Below are positions 47,251 to 55,443 of a DNA stretch of 64,000 bases, in pieces (position 1 is the first letter of the stretch; every line of letters starts with the position of its first letter). The stretch is from Candidatus Roseilinea sp. NK_OTU-006 (GTDB lineage Bacteria; Chloroflexota; Anaerolineae; J036; Brachytrichaceae), in assembly GCF_012931985.1 (NCBI RefSeq), contig NZ_JAAFGM010000003.1, positions 1 through 64,000 of the forward strand, read 5' to 3'. A program made the translations under genes and the position numbers. The notes beneath the pieces were generated by a model that worked only from the letters and a program-made list of their open reading frames with translations, made no database searches and was not told the origin of the DNA.

Positions 47251-48792
47251 ATGGCTCGTCGCCAACCCGATATTGTGCTGCTCGTGCTCGACACGCGCAG
47301 GGTAGATCGTTTCGCTTGCCTCGGCTACCCCACCCCCACCTCGCCGAACCTCGACGCATTCGCCCAAGAATGCACGCGCTTCGAATGGGCTATCGCGCCT
47401 GCGCAATGGAGCATTCCGGCGCACGCCTCGCTCTTTACGGGCGAGTATCCGTCCGTCCACGGCATGTTCCAAACGACCAGCGTGCTCGCCGATGCGCTGC
47501 CCACGCTGGCCGAGCGCCTGTGTGACGGTGGCTATTTCACGGCCGCCTTTTGCAACAACCCGCTCGTCGGCGTGGTGAACAATGGGCTGCGGCGCGGCTT
47601 CCAGAGCTTCCTCAACTACGTCGGCCTGATCACTACGCATCCCAATCAGGCCAGCCCGCAGTCCGGGCTGCTGGACAAATACCGGCAATGGTTCAAGCGT
47701 AAATTCGCCGAATCCGTCTCCAGCGTGCAGGGCGTCGTTGCAAATTCGGAGCGGCTGACCGAGCTGTCGTTCACGCCGCTCTTCTTCCCAATCTGGCAGG
47801 CGGCGCTGAGCTTGAAGGGCAATTCGGCGCGTTCACTCAGCGACGCTGCCCACCTGCTCATCCGGCGCGAGGGGCTTTCGCCGCGCCAGCCGGTCTTTTG
47901 TTTCATCAATCTGATGGATACGCACATGCCGTATCACGCGCCGCGCCGGCTGGTGGAGCGCTTCGCCCCGCAGTTCTTCCGCAATCGTGAGCTGCAAGCG
48001 TATCTGCGCCGCTTCAACAGCGATGCTTTCGGATGGCTCGCGCCGCTGGAAGAGGAGATCGCGCCGGAGCATAAAGCGCTGTTGGACGGCATGTACGACG
48101 CGCAGGCGGCTTGGCAGGATGAAATGGTCGGCGCGTTCTTCGACCGACTGCGCGCAAGTGGCGCGCTCGAGCGTACGCTGTTCATCGTCACATCCGACCA
48201 CGGCGAGCACCTGGGCGAGCGGCAACTGGTCGGCCATACCATCTCGCTCTACAACGAATTGATCCATGTGCCGCTGCTCGTGCGTGACCCGACGGGCGAA
48301 TTTGCGCCTGGGACGGGCGTGGACCATTTCGTATCGTCGCGACGGTTGTTCCACACGGCGCTCGCCGCTGCTGGCGTCGCCTCTCCGGTAGAGCGGGCGC
48401 TCTCGCTGGTGAACGTCGGTGCAAGTGACCCGGAGCAGGGCGAGGCGTTCTCCGAAGCCATCTTGCCGCTGAACGTACAGCACATGCTCATACGCCGCAA
48501 GCCGGAGCTGGCCCGCCGGCGCGGCGCGGATCAGCGGCGCATCGCTGTATGCAGCGGGCGCTATAAGCTCATCCAGACCGGCGCTGATCGCTTCGAACTG
48601 TATGACCTGTCGCGCGATCCCGGCGAGATGGAGAACCTGTGCGACAAACTGCCGGTGCAGGTTGAGGCGCTGCGAGAGCGCCTGCGCGCGTTCGCGCTAC
48701 GGCAGTCGGGGCGCCAAGCGGCAGAACAAGCCGTGACGAGCGACGATCCGCTCGTGCTGAACCGCTTGAGGGATTTGGGTTATCTGGAGTGA
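47251..48792 (+). CDS. Sulfatase-fold protein with altered nucleophile motif
   Basis: A 513-residue alkaline-phosphatase-superfamily protein of the sulfatase type (IVLLVLDTRRVDRFACLGY, metal motif FIVTSDHGEHLGER). The formylglycine position reads WSIPAHASLFTGEYP: serine rather than cysteine, and His in place of the usual Arg of the C/S-x-P-x-R signature. It therefore may not be matured to formylglycine and could act as a phosphodiesterase or phosphotransferase. No signal peptide is evident. lgt starts 5 nt after its stop. A -10-like TATACT lies 9 nt before the ATG. Confidence 0.85.
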   Translation: MARRQPDIVLLVLDTRRVDRFACLGYPTPTSPNLDAFAQECTRFEWAIAPAQWSIPAHASLFTGEYPSVHGMFQTTSVLADALPTLAERLCDGGYFTAAFCNNPLVGVVNNGLRRGFQSFLNYVGLITTHPNQASPQSGLLDKYRQWFKRKFAESVSSVQGVVANSERLTELSFTPLFFPIWQAALSLKGNSARSLSDAAHLLIRREGLSPRQPVFCFINLMDTHMPYHAPRRLVERFAPQFFRNRELQAYLRRFNSDAFGWLAPLEEEIAPEHKALLDGMYDAQAAWQDEMVGAFFDRLRASGALERTLFIVTSDHGEHLGERQLVGHTISLYNELIHVPLLVRDPTGEFAPGTGVDHFVSSRRLFHTALAAAGVASPVERALSLVNVGASDPEQGEAFSEAILPLNVQHMLIRRKPELARRRGADQRRIAVCSGRYKLIQTGADRFELYDLSRDPGEMENLCDKLPVQVEALRERLRAFALRQSGRQAAEQAVTSDDPLVLNRLRDLGYLE

Positions 48793-48797
48793 ATGCG

Positions 48798-49643
48798 ATG
48801 TATCCACCGGTTGGCCCTGTGTTGATCGAGATCGGTCCGCTCTCGCTGCGCTGGTATGGCGTGCTGATGGTGACCGCGTTCATCGTCGCTGCGGCGATCG
48901 CTGCACGCTACGTGGAGCGCAAAGCGCAGCGCAGCAGCAACGTGTGGGACGGGTTGCTTTGGGTGCTGGTCGGTGCGGTGATCGGCGCGCGGCTGTACTA
49001 CGTGTTCATCCAATCGCCGCGCGGGCCGAACGGCATCGAGCGTTACCTGACCCACCCGCTCGAAATCCTCAACGTGATGGGAGGCGGGTTGCATATCTTC
49101 GGCGGGTTCATCGGCGGCGCGCTTGCGCTGCTGCTTTACACGCGCCGGCGGAACTTGCCGGCGGCGATTTACCTCGACGGCGCTGCGTTGGGCATGCCGC
49201 TCGGCCAAGCCATCGCCCGGCTGGGCAACTTCATCAACCAGGAACTCTACGGGCCGCCCACAACGCTGCCGTGGGGCCTGCGGATTGACCCGCCCCATCG
49301 CATCCCGCCGTTCGACGATCTAATGCGCTATCCGGAGAGCACGCGCTTCCACCCGCTGTTCCTCTATGAGGCGATCTGGAACCTGGTGGGATTTGCGCTG
49401 CTGAACATCATCTCGCGCCGGTTCGAGAAGCAACTGCGCGATGGCGACTTGATCCTCATGTATGCCATCTGGTATCCGCTGGGTCGGTTCTTCCTCGAGT
49501 TCCTGCGCACCGACTCGTGGTTCTTCCCGGGCACGCCGTTCAACGTGGTGCATGTGCTGTCATTCCTGGCGATCTGCGGCGCGGCGGCGCTGCTGGTCTG
49601 GCGACATCGCGCGCTGGCAAAGGTGGCGTCTGCCCAGGCATGA
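48798..49643 (+). CDS. lgt: Prolipoprotein diacylglyceryl transferase
   Basis: A 281-residue membrane enzyme with about seven helices that attaches diacylglycerol to lipobox cysteines. The Lgt signature is seen in LGQAIARLGNFINQELYGPPT, and the conserved first segment is IGPLSLRWYGVLMV. It would mature lipoproteins such as the one at 14806-16104. The ATG at 48798 has GGAG 8 nt upstream; a GTG at 48789 overlapping the previous stop is the alternative. Confidence 0.96.
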   Translation: MYPPVGPVLIEIGPLSLRWYGVLMVTAFIVAAAIAARYVERKAQRSSNVWDGLLWVLVGAVIGARLYYVFIQSPRGPNGIERYLTHPLEILNVMGGGLHIFGGFIGGALALLLYTRRRNLPAAIYLDGAALGMPLGQAIARLGNFINQELYGPPTTLPWGLRIDPPHRIPPFDDLMRYPESTRFHPLFLYEAIWNLVGFALLNIISRRFEKQLRDGDLILMYAIWYPLGRFFLEFLRTDSWFFPGTPFNVVHVLSFLAICGAAALLVWRHRALAKVASAQA

Positions 49644-49698
49644 CGCCGGACTCAGCGAGAGCAGACGAGCGAGGTTAGCCAGCGACCGGAGACTTGTA

Positions 49699-49743
49699 CA
49701 ACCCGCAGCGAAGCCGACATGAGGCTAGCATCGCTGCGGGTTG
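49699..49743. terminator. Perfect 13-bp hairpin after lgt
   Basis: CAACCCGCAGCGA (49699-49711) pairs with TCGCTGCGGGTTG (49731-49743) around a 19-nt loop. It lies between the convergent lgt and the small membrane protein, so it can stop both. No long U-tract follows. Confidence 0.6.
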
Positions 49744-49776
49744 CCTGCGGATTCGTCCGCCTTGTGAGTGCTGCGG

Positions 49777-50142
49777 TTATTTCGCCGTCGCTGCGCGCGC
49801 CCGACGGGCATCTACGAACGACTTCACGCACAGGGCGAAGAACGCACCGCTGATCACGAACATCGCGACGTTCGACCAGAACGCGACGCCCAGTTCGCCG
49901 CCGGCGGTCAGGCCGGGGATGATGCGCGATAGCGGCGCCAACGTCCCAATTAGGCCGACGACCGCCGCGATGTGCATGGCGGTCTTTTCGTTGCCCCGAC
50001 CAGCCCACCAGCCCAATCCAACCAGCGCCAGGCCAAATAGCGCGGGGATCAGCGCGGTGAAGCTGGAGGCGCCGCCCAGCAGGTATCCGCCCAAACCGGC
50101 GACGATCAATGCGATACCGAAACCTATCGTTGTGCGCGACAT
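49777..50142 (-). CDS. Small membrane protein of unknown function
   Basis: A 121-residue protein with about four predicted membrane helices (IGFGIALIVAGLGGYLLGG; ALIPALFGLALVGLGWW; AAVVGLIGTLAPLSRIIPG; VAMFVISGAFFALCVKSF) and a basic tail. I do not recognise the family. A GGAGG ribosome site sits 7 nt before the ATG, so it is likely expressed. It is divergent from the ABC exporter genes. Confidence 0.7.
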   Translation of the reverse strand: MSRTTIGFGIALIVAGLGGYLLGGASSFTALIPALFGLALVGLGWWAGRGNEKTAMHIAAVVGLIGTLAPLSRIIPGLTAGGELGVAFWSNVAMFVISGAFFALCVKSFVDARRARAATAK

Positions 50143-50219
50143 TTTTAGTCACCTCCTGAATCTCAACGCATGCTGCCAGTTCTCCATGATATGCAGTAAG
50201 CTGAGTATTGCGTTAACCC

Positions 50220-50249
50220 CTGGCAGATTCCGCGCATCCTCCCTATAAT
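50220..50249 (+). promoter_or_regulatory. Promoter of the ABC exporter operon
   Basis: CTGGCA (50220-50225, 4 of 6 matches to TTGACA) and a perfect TATAAT (50244-50249) are 18 bp apart, 28 bp before the start codon of the first exporter gene. Confidence 0.5.
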
Positions 50250-50277
50250 CGCCGGCGTTCGAGGTTGATATCCCCGT

Positions 50278-52053
50278 ATGCTCCGGCTGCTCGCCTTCCT
50301 AAAACCGCATCGGAAGCTCGTTATCGCCCTGGTTCTCGTCAACTTCTTCCTCTCGGCAATGCTGACCGTCGCGCCGCTGGTCATCAAGGCCATCGTGGAC
50401 GATGTGATCGGCGCACAGCGGCTCGAGCTATTGTTGCCCTATTTGGCCTTGCTGTTGCTCGTCACCGGCGCGCGCGCAGCGGCGACCTACTTCTATTCGT
50501 ATGGGCAGAACAAACTCGGCCAACTGGTGATGACCGACGTACGCGCGGCGTTGTACCGCAAGCTGCTCGTGCTTCCCTACAGCTTCTACGACAAGGAGCA
50601 GACCGGCCGGCTGATGAGCCGGGTGAGCAGCGACGTGGAGAGCACGCGCATCTTCCTATCCCAAATCCTGGTCGAGTCGCTCAATCATGCGATGACGATC
50701 GTGCTGGCGACTGTTGCTCTGTTTGAGCAGAGCGTGATTTTGGCGCTGCTTGCTGCAGGGCCGATGGTCGCCTCCGGCCTCGCCATGTATGCGGCGCATC
50801 GCCGCCTGAGCGAGCCCTGGGCGCTTCAGCATCAACGCTTTGCCAAGATGTCGGCGACCTTGCAGGACAGCTTGGCCGGCGTGAAAGTGGTCAAAGCGTT
50901 CGCGCAAGAGGCGCAGGAGGAACACAAGTTCATGGCGACCGTGGCCGAGGTGCGCGCCGGTAGCCTACGCATCAACGACCTGTGGAACAGACGCTGGGCC
51001 GTGATCGGCAGCATCGGTCGCTTTATGCAACTCTTGATGATCGGGGTGGGCGGGTACATGGTGATGGCCGGCAGCCTGAGCCTGGGCGCGCTGGTCGCAG
51101 CGATCAGCTTGAGCCTGCTGCTGCTCGGCGCAGTGAATGCGCTCGGCACGCAGCTCAACGCCTTCAGCCAAACGGCGACGGCGTCGGTGCGCATCTTCGA
51201 GCTGCTCGACGAGCCGGTGACGATCCGCAGCCCGGCGCGCCCACAGCGCCTGAGCGGTGAACTGCGCGGAGAGATCGAATTCGAGCAGGTGAGCTTCCGC
51301 TACCCCACGTCGCGGGCGAACACGCTGCGGGATATCAACTTGCGCATCCCCGCCGGCTCGTCGCTCGCCGTGGTGGGCGCGACCGGCAGCGGCAAGAGCA
51401 CACTGGTGCACCTGATCGGGCGCTTCTACGACCCGAGGGCCGGCCGGGTGCTGGTGGATGGACATGACGTGCGCACGCTCGATTTGGCTGATCTGCGCCG
51501 GCAGATCGGTATGGTGGCGCAGGATGCGCTGCTATTCTCGGCCTCGATCGCCGAGAACATCGCCTTTGGCCGACCCGACGCGCCGCGCGAAGCGATTGAA
51601 CGCGCCGCAAAACTGGCGCAGGCGCACGATTTCATCGTCCAGTTGCCGGACGGCTACGACACCAAGATCGGCGAGCGCGGCATCGGGCTATCCGGCGGGC
51701 AACGCCAGCGCATCGCCATCGCCCGCGCCATCCTGCTCGACCCGCGCATTTTGATCCTGGACGACTCGATGTCGGCGGTGGATGCCGAGACCGAGAAGCT
51801 GCTGCAGGCCGCCATCCGCACAGTCATGCGCGGCCGGACGACCATCCTCATCGCCCACCGACTATCCACTGTGGAGCAGGCCGATCGCATCATCGTGCTG
51901 CGCGAGGGACGGATCGTCGAGCAGGGCACGCACGCCGAGCTGGCCCGCAGCAGCGGCTACTACCGCCACGTGTTGGAGATGCAGCGCATGAGCGCCGCCG
52001 AGACCATGAGTGAGACACTCCCCACCGCCCCACAGACGGTGGGCATTTGTTAG
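50278..52053 (+). CDS. ABC exporter half-transporter A (permease-ATPase)
   Basis: A 591-residue type IV ABC exporter with six membrane helices in residues 1-310 and an ATPase domain after about 325. It has Walker A GATGSGKSTLVHLIG, signature LSGGQRQRIAIARAI, and Walker B ILILDDSMSAVDAETE. The catalytic glutamate after Walker B is Asp, a mark of the degenerate site in heterodimeric exporters. The partner with the canonical Glu starts 7 nt downstream. Substrate (drug, lipid or peptide) cannot be told. Confidence 0.92.
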   Translation: MLRLLAFLKPHRKLVIALVLVNFFLSAMLTVAPLVIKAIVDDVIGAQRLELLLPYLALLLLVTGARAAATYFYSYGQNKLGQLVMTDVRAALYRKLLVLPYSFYDKEQTGRLMSRVSSDVESTRIFLSQILVESLNHAMTIVLATVALFEQSVILALLAAGPMVASGLAMYAAHRRLSEPWALQHQRFAKMSATLQDSLAGVKVVKAFAQEAQEEHKFMATVAEVRAGSLRINDLWNRRWAVIGSIGRFMQLLMIGVGGYMVMAGSLSLGALVAAISLSLLLLGAVNALGTQLNAFSQTATASVRIFELLDEPVTIRSPARPQRLSGELRGEIEFEQVSFRYPTSRANTLRDINLRIPAGSSLAVVGATGSGKSTLVHLIGRFYDPRAGRVLVDGHDVRTLDLADLRRQIGMVAQDALLFSASIAENIAFGRPDAPREAIERAAKLAQAHDFIVQLPDGYDTKIGERGIGLSGGQRQRIAIARAILLDPRILILDDSMSAVDAETEKLLQAAIRTVMRGRTTILIAHRLSTVEQADRIIVLREGRIVEQGTHAELARSSGYYRHVLEMQRMSAAETMSETLPTAPQTVGIC

Positions 52054-52060
52054 GATTGTG

Positions 52061-53881
52061 ATGCTCCGCAGTTTGGCCAAACCCCTCGGGCGCGCCGACC
52101 AGGACGAACCGCCCTCTTCGCCGCCGCATCACACACTGAGCCGGCTGTTCTCATACCTGCGGCCCTATCGCCTCCGCATGCTGGTCACCCTGGGCATCTA
52201 CGTCGTGTGTGTCACGCTGGCGCAGCTCTACCCATTCGTTGACCGCAAGTTGATTGATGAGCACATCGCCGTCGGCAACCCGGATGGCTTTTTGCCGCTG
52301 CTGTTCCTGGCGGTGGTGATGCACGCCGTGAACTGGGGCGGGGTGTATGTGCGGTCGCAACTGATCCAGCGCATTAGCTGGGACATTCTGGTTAACCTGC
52401 GCCGGCAGCTCTTCCGCCATGTCGCCGGTCTGTCCTTCAAGTTTCACGAGAACGAGCCGGTCGGCAAGACCATGACGCGCTTCATCAGCGACGCCAGCAC
52501 GCTGAACGACTTCCTCACCAACCAAGTGGCCAACGTGGTCAACGACGTGATGTCCGGCCTGATTGTGATCGTGCTGATGTTCGCCATCAACCCGATGCTT
52601 ACGCTGATTGCGCTGTGCATGTTGCCGGTGCTCACCGCAATCGGCTTGTATATGCGCCCACGGCTATACGAGGGGTGGGAGCGCGTGCGCGAGAACATGA
52701 CGCGCTTCAACATCTTCCTCGCCGAGAACATCGCCGGCATGCGCGTCATCCAGGCGTTCGTCCGCGAGAACGTCAACCTCGGACAATTTCAGGCGGCCAA
52801 CCAGCGCGTGGTGACCGAGTGGATGAAGGTGATCGGATTGCAATCGTGGTTCTCGCCGCTGGTGGAAATCACGCGCTCGGTCGCGCTGGTCATCGTGCTG
52901 TTCATCGCGGCCAACCGGCTCGGCGTCGGCGGCGAAGCGCTCACCGTCGGCACCCTGGTCGCCTTCACGGCCTACATCAACAACCTGTGGGCGCCGATCA
53001 GCACGCTCACCAACATGTACGTGGTGCTGCAGGCCACGTTGGCCTCGGCCGACAAGGTGTTCCAGTTGCTGGACACCCAGCCGACGATCACCGATGCGCC
53101 CAATGCCGTCACCCTGCCGCCCATCAAAGGCGAGATCGTCTTCGACCATGTGGATTTTGGCTACGACGAATCGCGCAACGTCCTGGAGGATGTTTCGCTG
53201 CGTATTGAGCCGGGGCAACTGGTCGCCCTGGTCGGGCAAACCGGCTCCGGCAAGACAACGCTGGCCAGCCTGGTGTGCCGCTTCTACGACGTGACCGGCG
53301 GGCGCATCACGGTGGATGGCTACGATGTGCGCGCAGTCACGCAGCAATCGCTCCGTTCGCAGATCGGCGTGGTGTTGCAAGAGCCGTTCATCTTTAGCGA
53401 CACCATCGCTAACAACATCCGCTACGGTCGTCCCGACGCCACGATGGAAGAGGTGATCGCCGCGGCTAAGCAAGCAAACTGTCATGACTTCATCATGCAA
53501 CTGAGCGACGGCTACGAGACGGTGGCGCATGAACGCGGCTCGCAGTTCTCCGTCGGCCAGCGCCAGCTCCTCTCGATTGCGCGCGCCATCCTGGCCAACC
53601 CGCGCGTGATCGTGCTGGACGAAGCGACCTCCGCGGTGGATACCGAGACCGAACGGCTGATTCAAGATGCGTTTGAAAAGCTGATGGCAGCCGCAGATTC
53701 GCCGCACGGCCGGCGGACGGCCATCGTGATTGCCCATCGCCTCTCGACCATCCGCAAGGCCGATCAGATCGTGGTGCTCAAGCACGGCCGAATTGTCGAA
53801 GTGGGCAACCACCAGACGCTGGTGAACAAGCCGGGAGGCTACTACGCTGCGCTGGTGCGGGCGCAGGCGAGCGGTCACTGA
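52061..53881 (+). CDS. ABC exporter half-transporter B (permease-ATPase)
   Basis: A 606-residue partner of the preceding gene. It has a proline-rich start (DEPPSSPPHH), six membrane helices, Walker A GQTGSGKTTLASLV, signature FSVGQRQLLSIARAI and Walker B VIVLDEATSAVDTETE with the catalytic Glu. Together the two chains make a heterodimer with one competent and one degenerate ATP site. I chose the ATG at 52061, after the previous stop; the longer frame from 52010 overlaps the first gene. The end overlaps the convergent Mrr-like gene by 7 bp. Confidence 0.92.
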   Translation: MLRSLAKPLGRADQDEPPSSPPHHTLSRLFSYLRPYRLRMLVTLGIYVVCVTLAQLYPFVDRKLIDEHIAVGNPDGFLPLLFLAVVMHAVNWGGVYVRSQLIQRISWDILVNLRRQLFRHVAGLSFKFHENEPVGKTMTRFISDASTLNDFLTNQVANVVNDVMSGLIVIVLMFAINPMLTLIALCMLPVLTAIGLYMRPRLYEGWERVRENMTRFNIFLAENIAGMRVIQAFVRENVNLGQFQAANQRVVTEWMKVIGLQSWFSPLVEITRSVALVIVLFIAANRLGVGGEALTVGTLVAFTAYINNLWAPISTLTNMYVVLQATLASADKVFQLLDTQPTITDAPNAVTLPPIKGEIVFDHVDFGYDESRNVLEDVSLRIEPGQLVALVGQTGSGKTTLASLVCRFYDVTGGRITVDGYDVRAVTQQSLRSQIGVVLQEPFIFSDTIANNIRYGRPDATMEEVIAAAKQANCHDFIMQLSDGYETVAHERGSQFSVGQRQLLSIARAILANPRVIVLDEATSAVDTETERLIQDAFEKLMAAADSPHGRRTAIVIAHRLSTIRKADQIVVLKHGRIVEVGNHQTLVNKPGGYYAALVRAQASGH

Positions 53882-54411
53882 GCCTCCTCCCCTGCGACCC
53901 AGCCGGCTAACTCCGCGCGGCCGACCAGGGCGCAGCCAGTCTCCTGGGCCAACTTGCGCGCATCCGCGCCAAAGGCGCCGTTGGTAATCACCATCGCCGC
54001 GTCGCATGCGTAGCGCGCCCGGCGGTCGTTGGCATAGCGGATCGTTCCGGGCGAGAGTGGCTTGTTGTAGCGCACGGCGCAGACGACATACGACGCCCGG
54101 TCTTTGACGGCGATTAACTCCAGCCCAGAGTCTCGCTCGGCCTCGTCATGGCCCGGCGGAAGCCGCACAGTGTAGCCCTGCTTCTGCAGCAGGCCGGCCA
54201 CAAACTGGCGAAATTCGGCCTGCGACATCCGATCTACCCTGAACGTCGCCAGCGCCGCCTCCGTGCGGGTTTGCTGCTGTCGCGCGTCGGCCTGGTCCTT
54301 GATGAACGCGACGGCCACATAGCCCAGGAAGGCGAACAGCGCCAGGATGGGCGCGCTCAAGCAGAGCGAGGCCGGATTCGTGAGCGGATCGAAGCTGAGG
54401 TTCAAGCTCAT
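53875..54411 (-). CDS. Membrane-anchored Mrr-like restriction endonuclease-fold protein
   Basis: A 178-residue protein with one N-terminal membrane segment (ILALFAFLGYVAVAFI), a charged linker, and a domain like Mrr_cat (MSQAEFRQFVAGLLQKQGY, DSGLELIAVKDRASYVVCAV, then AMVITNGAFGADARKLAQE). The core Asp is present (DSGLEL), but the usual QxK catalytic triplet is replaced by VRY, so nuclease activity is doubtful. It could sense or bind DNA at the membrane. The start of the convergent methyltransferase transcript is upstream. Confidence 0.75.
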   Translation of the reverse strand: MSLNLSFDPLTNPASLCLSAPILALFAFLGYVAVAFIKDQADARQQQTRTEAALATFRVDRMSQAEFRQFVAGLLQKQGYTVRLPPGHDEAERDSGLELIAVKDRASYVVCAVRYNKPLSPGTIRYANDRRARYACDAAMVITNGAFGADARKLAQETGCALVGRAELAGWVAGEEAQ

Positions 54412-54424
54412 TGTGAGAAGCTGT

Positions 54425-54459
54425 GAGCTACGAGCCGCGAGCTACGAACTGTGAGCTGT
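54425..54459. repeat. Five heptamers between the Mrr-like and methyltransferase genes
   Basis: Units GAGCTAC, GAGCCGC, GAGCTAC, GAACTGT, GAGCTGT follow one another in perfect 7-bp register in the intergenic DNA. This array sits 20 bp from the longer array at 54479. Confidence 0.75.
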
Positions 54460-54465
54460 TGAGGG

Positions 54466-55197
54466 CTATGCGCTCGGCTCTGGACTCTGGACTCTGACTT
54501 CTGGACTCTGACTTCTGGATTCTGACTTCTGACCTCTGACTTCTGGATTCTGACTTCTGACCTCTGACCTCTGAACCAACTTCAACGTGTAGCACAGTGG
54601 GTTCGACGTATGCGCACGCAGCGTGAATCCGGCGCTTTCGGCCCAGCGCATCACCGTGCGCCAACCGACATATTCCGGCTCGATCCACTCTTCGCCGACG
54701 ATGAGGACACCGTCCGGCTTGAGCACGCGCCGCGCTTCGCTCAGCGCGGCGCTGCGGTCGTGCAACATCGGCAGGACAGAGATCATCAGCACCGCGTCGA
54801 AGGTGTGCGCCTCGAACGGCAGTCGGGTGGCCGGCGCAACGTGCACGACGACATTATCGAGGCCCGCCCGGCACAGGCGGCGGCGCAAGGCTGCCACCAT
54901 TGCCGGCTGCACGTCCACCGCGTGTATGCGGCGCACATAGCGCGCGAGCGGCAGCGTGAACGCGCCGTTGCCGCAGCCCAGGTCCAGCACCGTCCAGTCG
55001 GGCTTCGGCTCGAGGAAGCGCAAGAGTCGCGATGGCGCGCGGTAGGCCATGCGCAGCGGGCTGAGCAACAGGGGCGCGCAAGCCGGCGGCGTGATGAGCG
55101 CAGCGCGGCGTGTAACCCAGCGCACGGCCAGCGTTGCGCCGGTGGCCAGGCCAAGCACGAAAAGCGCCAAACGAACAATCCGCGCGCGCATCCCCAA
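54466..55197 (-). CDS. Class I SAM-dependent methyltransferase with a repeat-derived tail
   Basis: A 243-residue protein with an N-terminal membrane segment (LALFVLGLATGATLAVRWV) and a Rossmann methyltransferase domain: motif I VLDLGCGNGAFTLPLARYV, acidic motif HAVDVQ, and SVLPMLHDRSAALSEARRVL with KPDGVLIVGEEWIE. This resembles ubiquinone/menaquinone or lipid methyltransferases. The last 36 residues or so (SEVRSQNPEVRGQKSESRS) come from 14 heptamers at 54479-54576 and are probably an added disordered tail. The natural end would be near TLKLVQ. Confidence 0.85.
   Translation of the reverse strand: MGMRARIVRLALFVLGLATGATLAVRWVTRRAALITPPACAPLLLSPLRMAYRAPSRLLRFLEPKPDWTVLDLGCGNGAFTLPLARYVRRIHAVDVQPAMVAALRRRLCRAGLDNVVVHVAPATRLPFEAHTFDAVLMISVLPMLHDRSAALSEARRVLKPDGVLIVGEEWIEPEYVGWRTVMRWAESAGFTLRAHTSNPLCYTLKLVQRSEVRSQNPEVRGQKSESRSQSPEVRVQSPEPSA
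54479..54576. repeat. 14-unit heptanucleotide repeat (TCTGRMY) in the methyltransferase 3' end
   Basis: Fourteen consecutive 7-bp units of the form TCTGGAC, TCTGACT, TCTGGAT or TCTGACC run from 54479 to 54576 without a break in register. They are translated as the tail of the methyltransferase. Unit variation suggests age, not recent slippage. Confidence 0.9.
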
Positions 55198-55233
55198 CCT
55201 CGATTGTAACGGCGCGCCAGGGGATGCCCCGGA

Positions 55234-55401
55234 TCACTTGTCGTAGATGGCGCTCGATTGATCGCTCAGTTCGCCGATGTGCCCGTTCAAGACGCAGTGA
55301 TGCAGCGCGAAGTTTACCCAGGCGAGATGCTCATTTCCACCCTCGCACCAGGCGATGCGGTCGCATGAAAGTTGGGCTGTCGTCTTGCATCGTGCCGACA
55401 T
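55234..55401 (-). CDS. Hypothetical small protein
   Basis: A 55-residue frame from the ATG at 55401 contains CDRIAWCEGGNEHLAWVNF followed by ALHHCVLNGHIGELSD. The composition, with several Cys, His and Trp, looks coding, but I do not recognise the family. It might be a fragment of a larger gene. It lies in the 246-bp gap between the amidase and the methyltransferase. Confidence 0.3.
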   Translation of the reverse strand: MSARCKTTAQLSCDRIAWCEGGNEHLAWVNFALHHCVLNGHIGELSDQSSAIYDK

Positions 55402-55443
55402 GTTAGGCGTGCGGCGCACCGCCAGCCCGCCCAAGTGAGCCGG

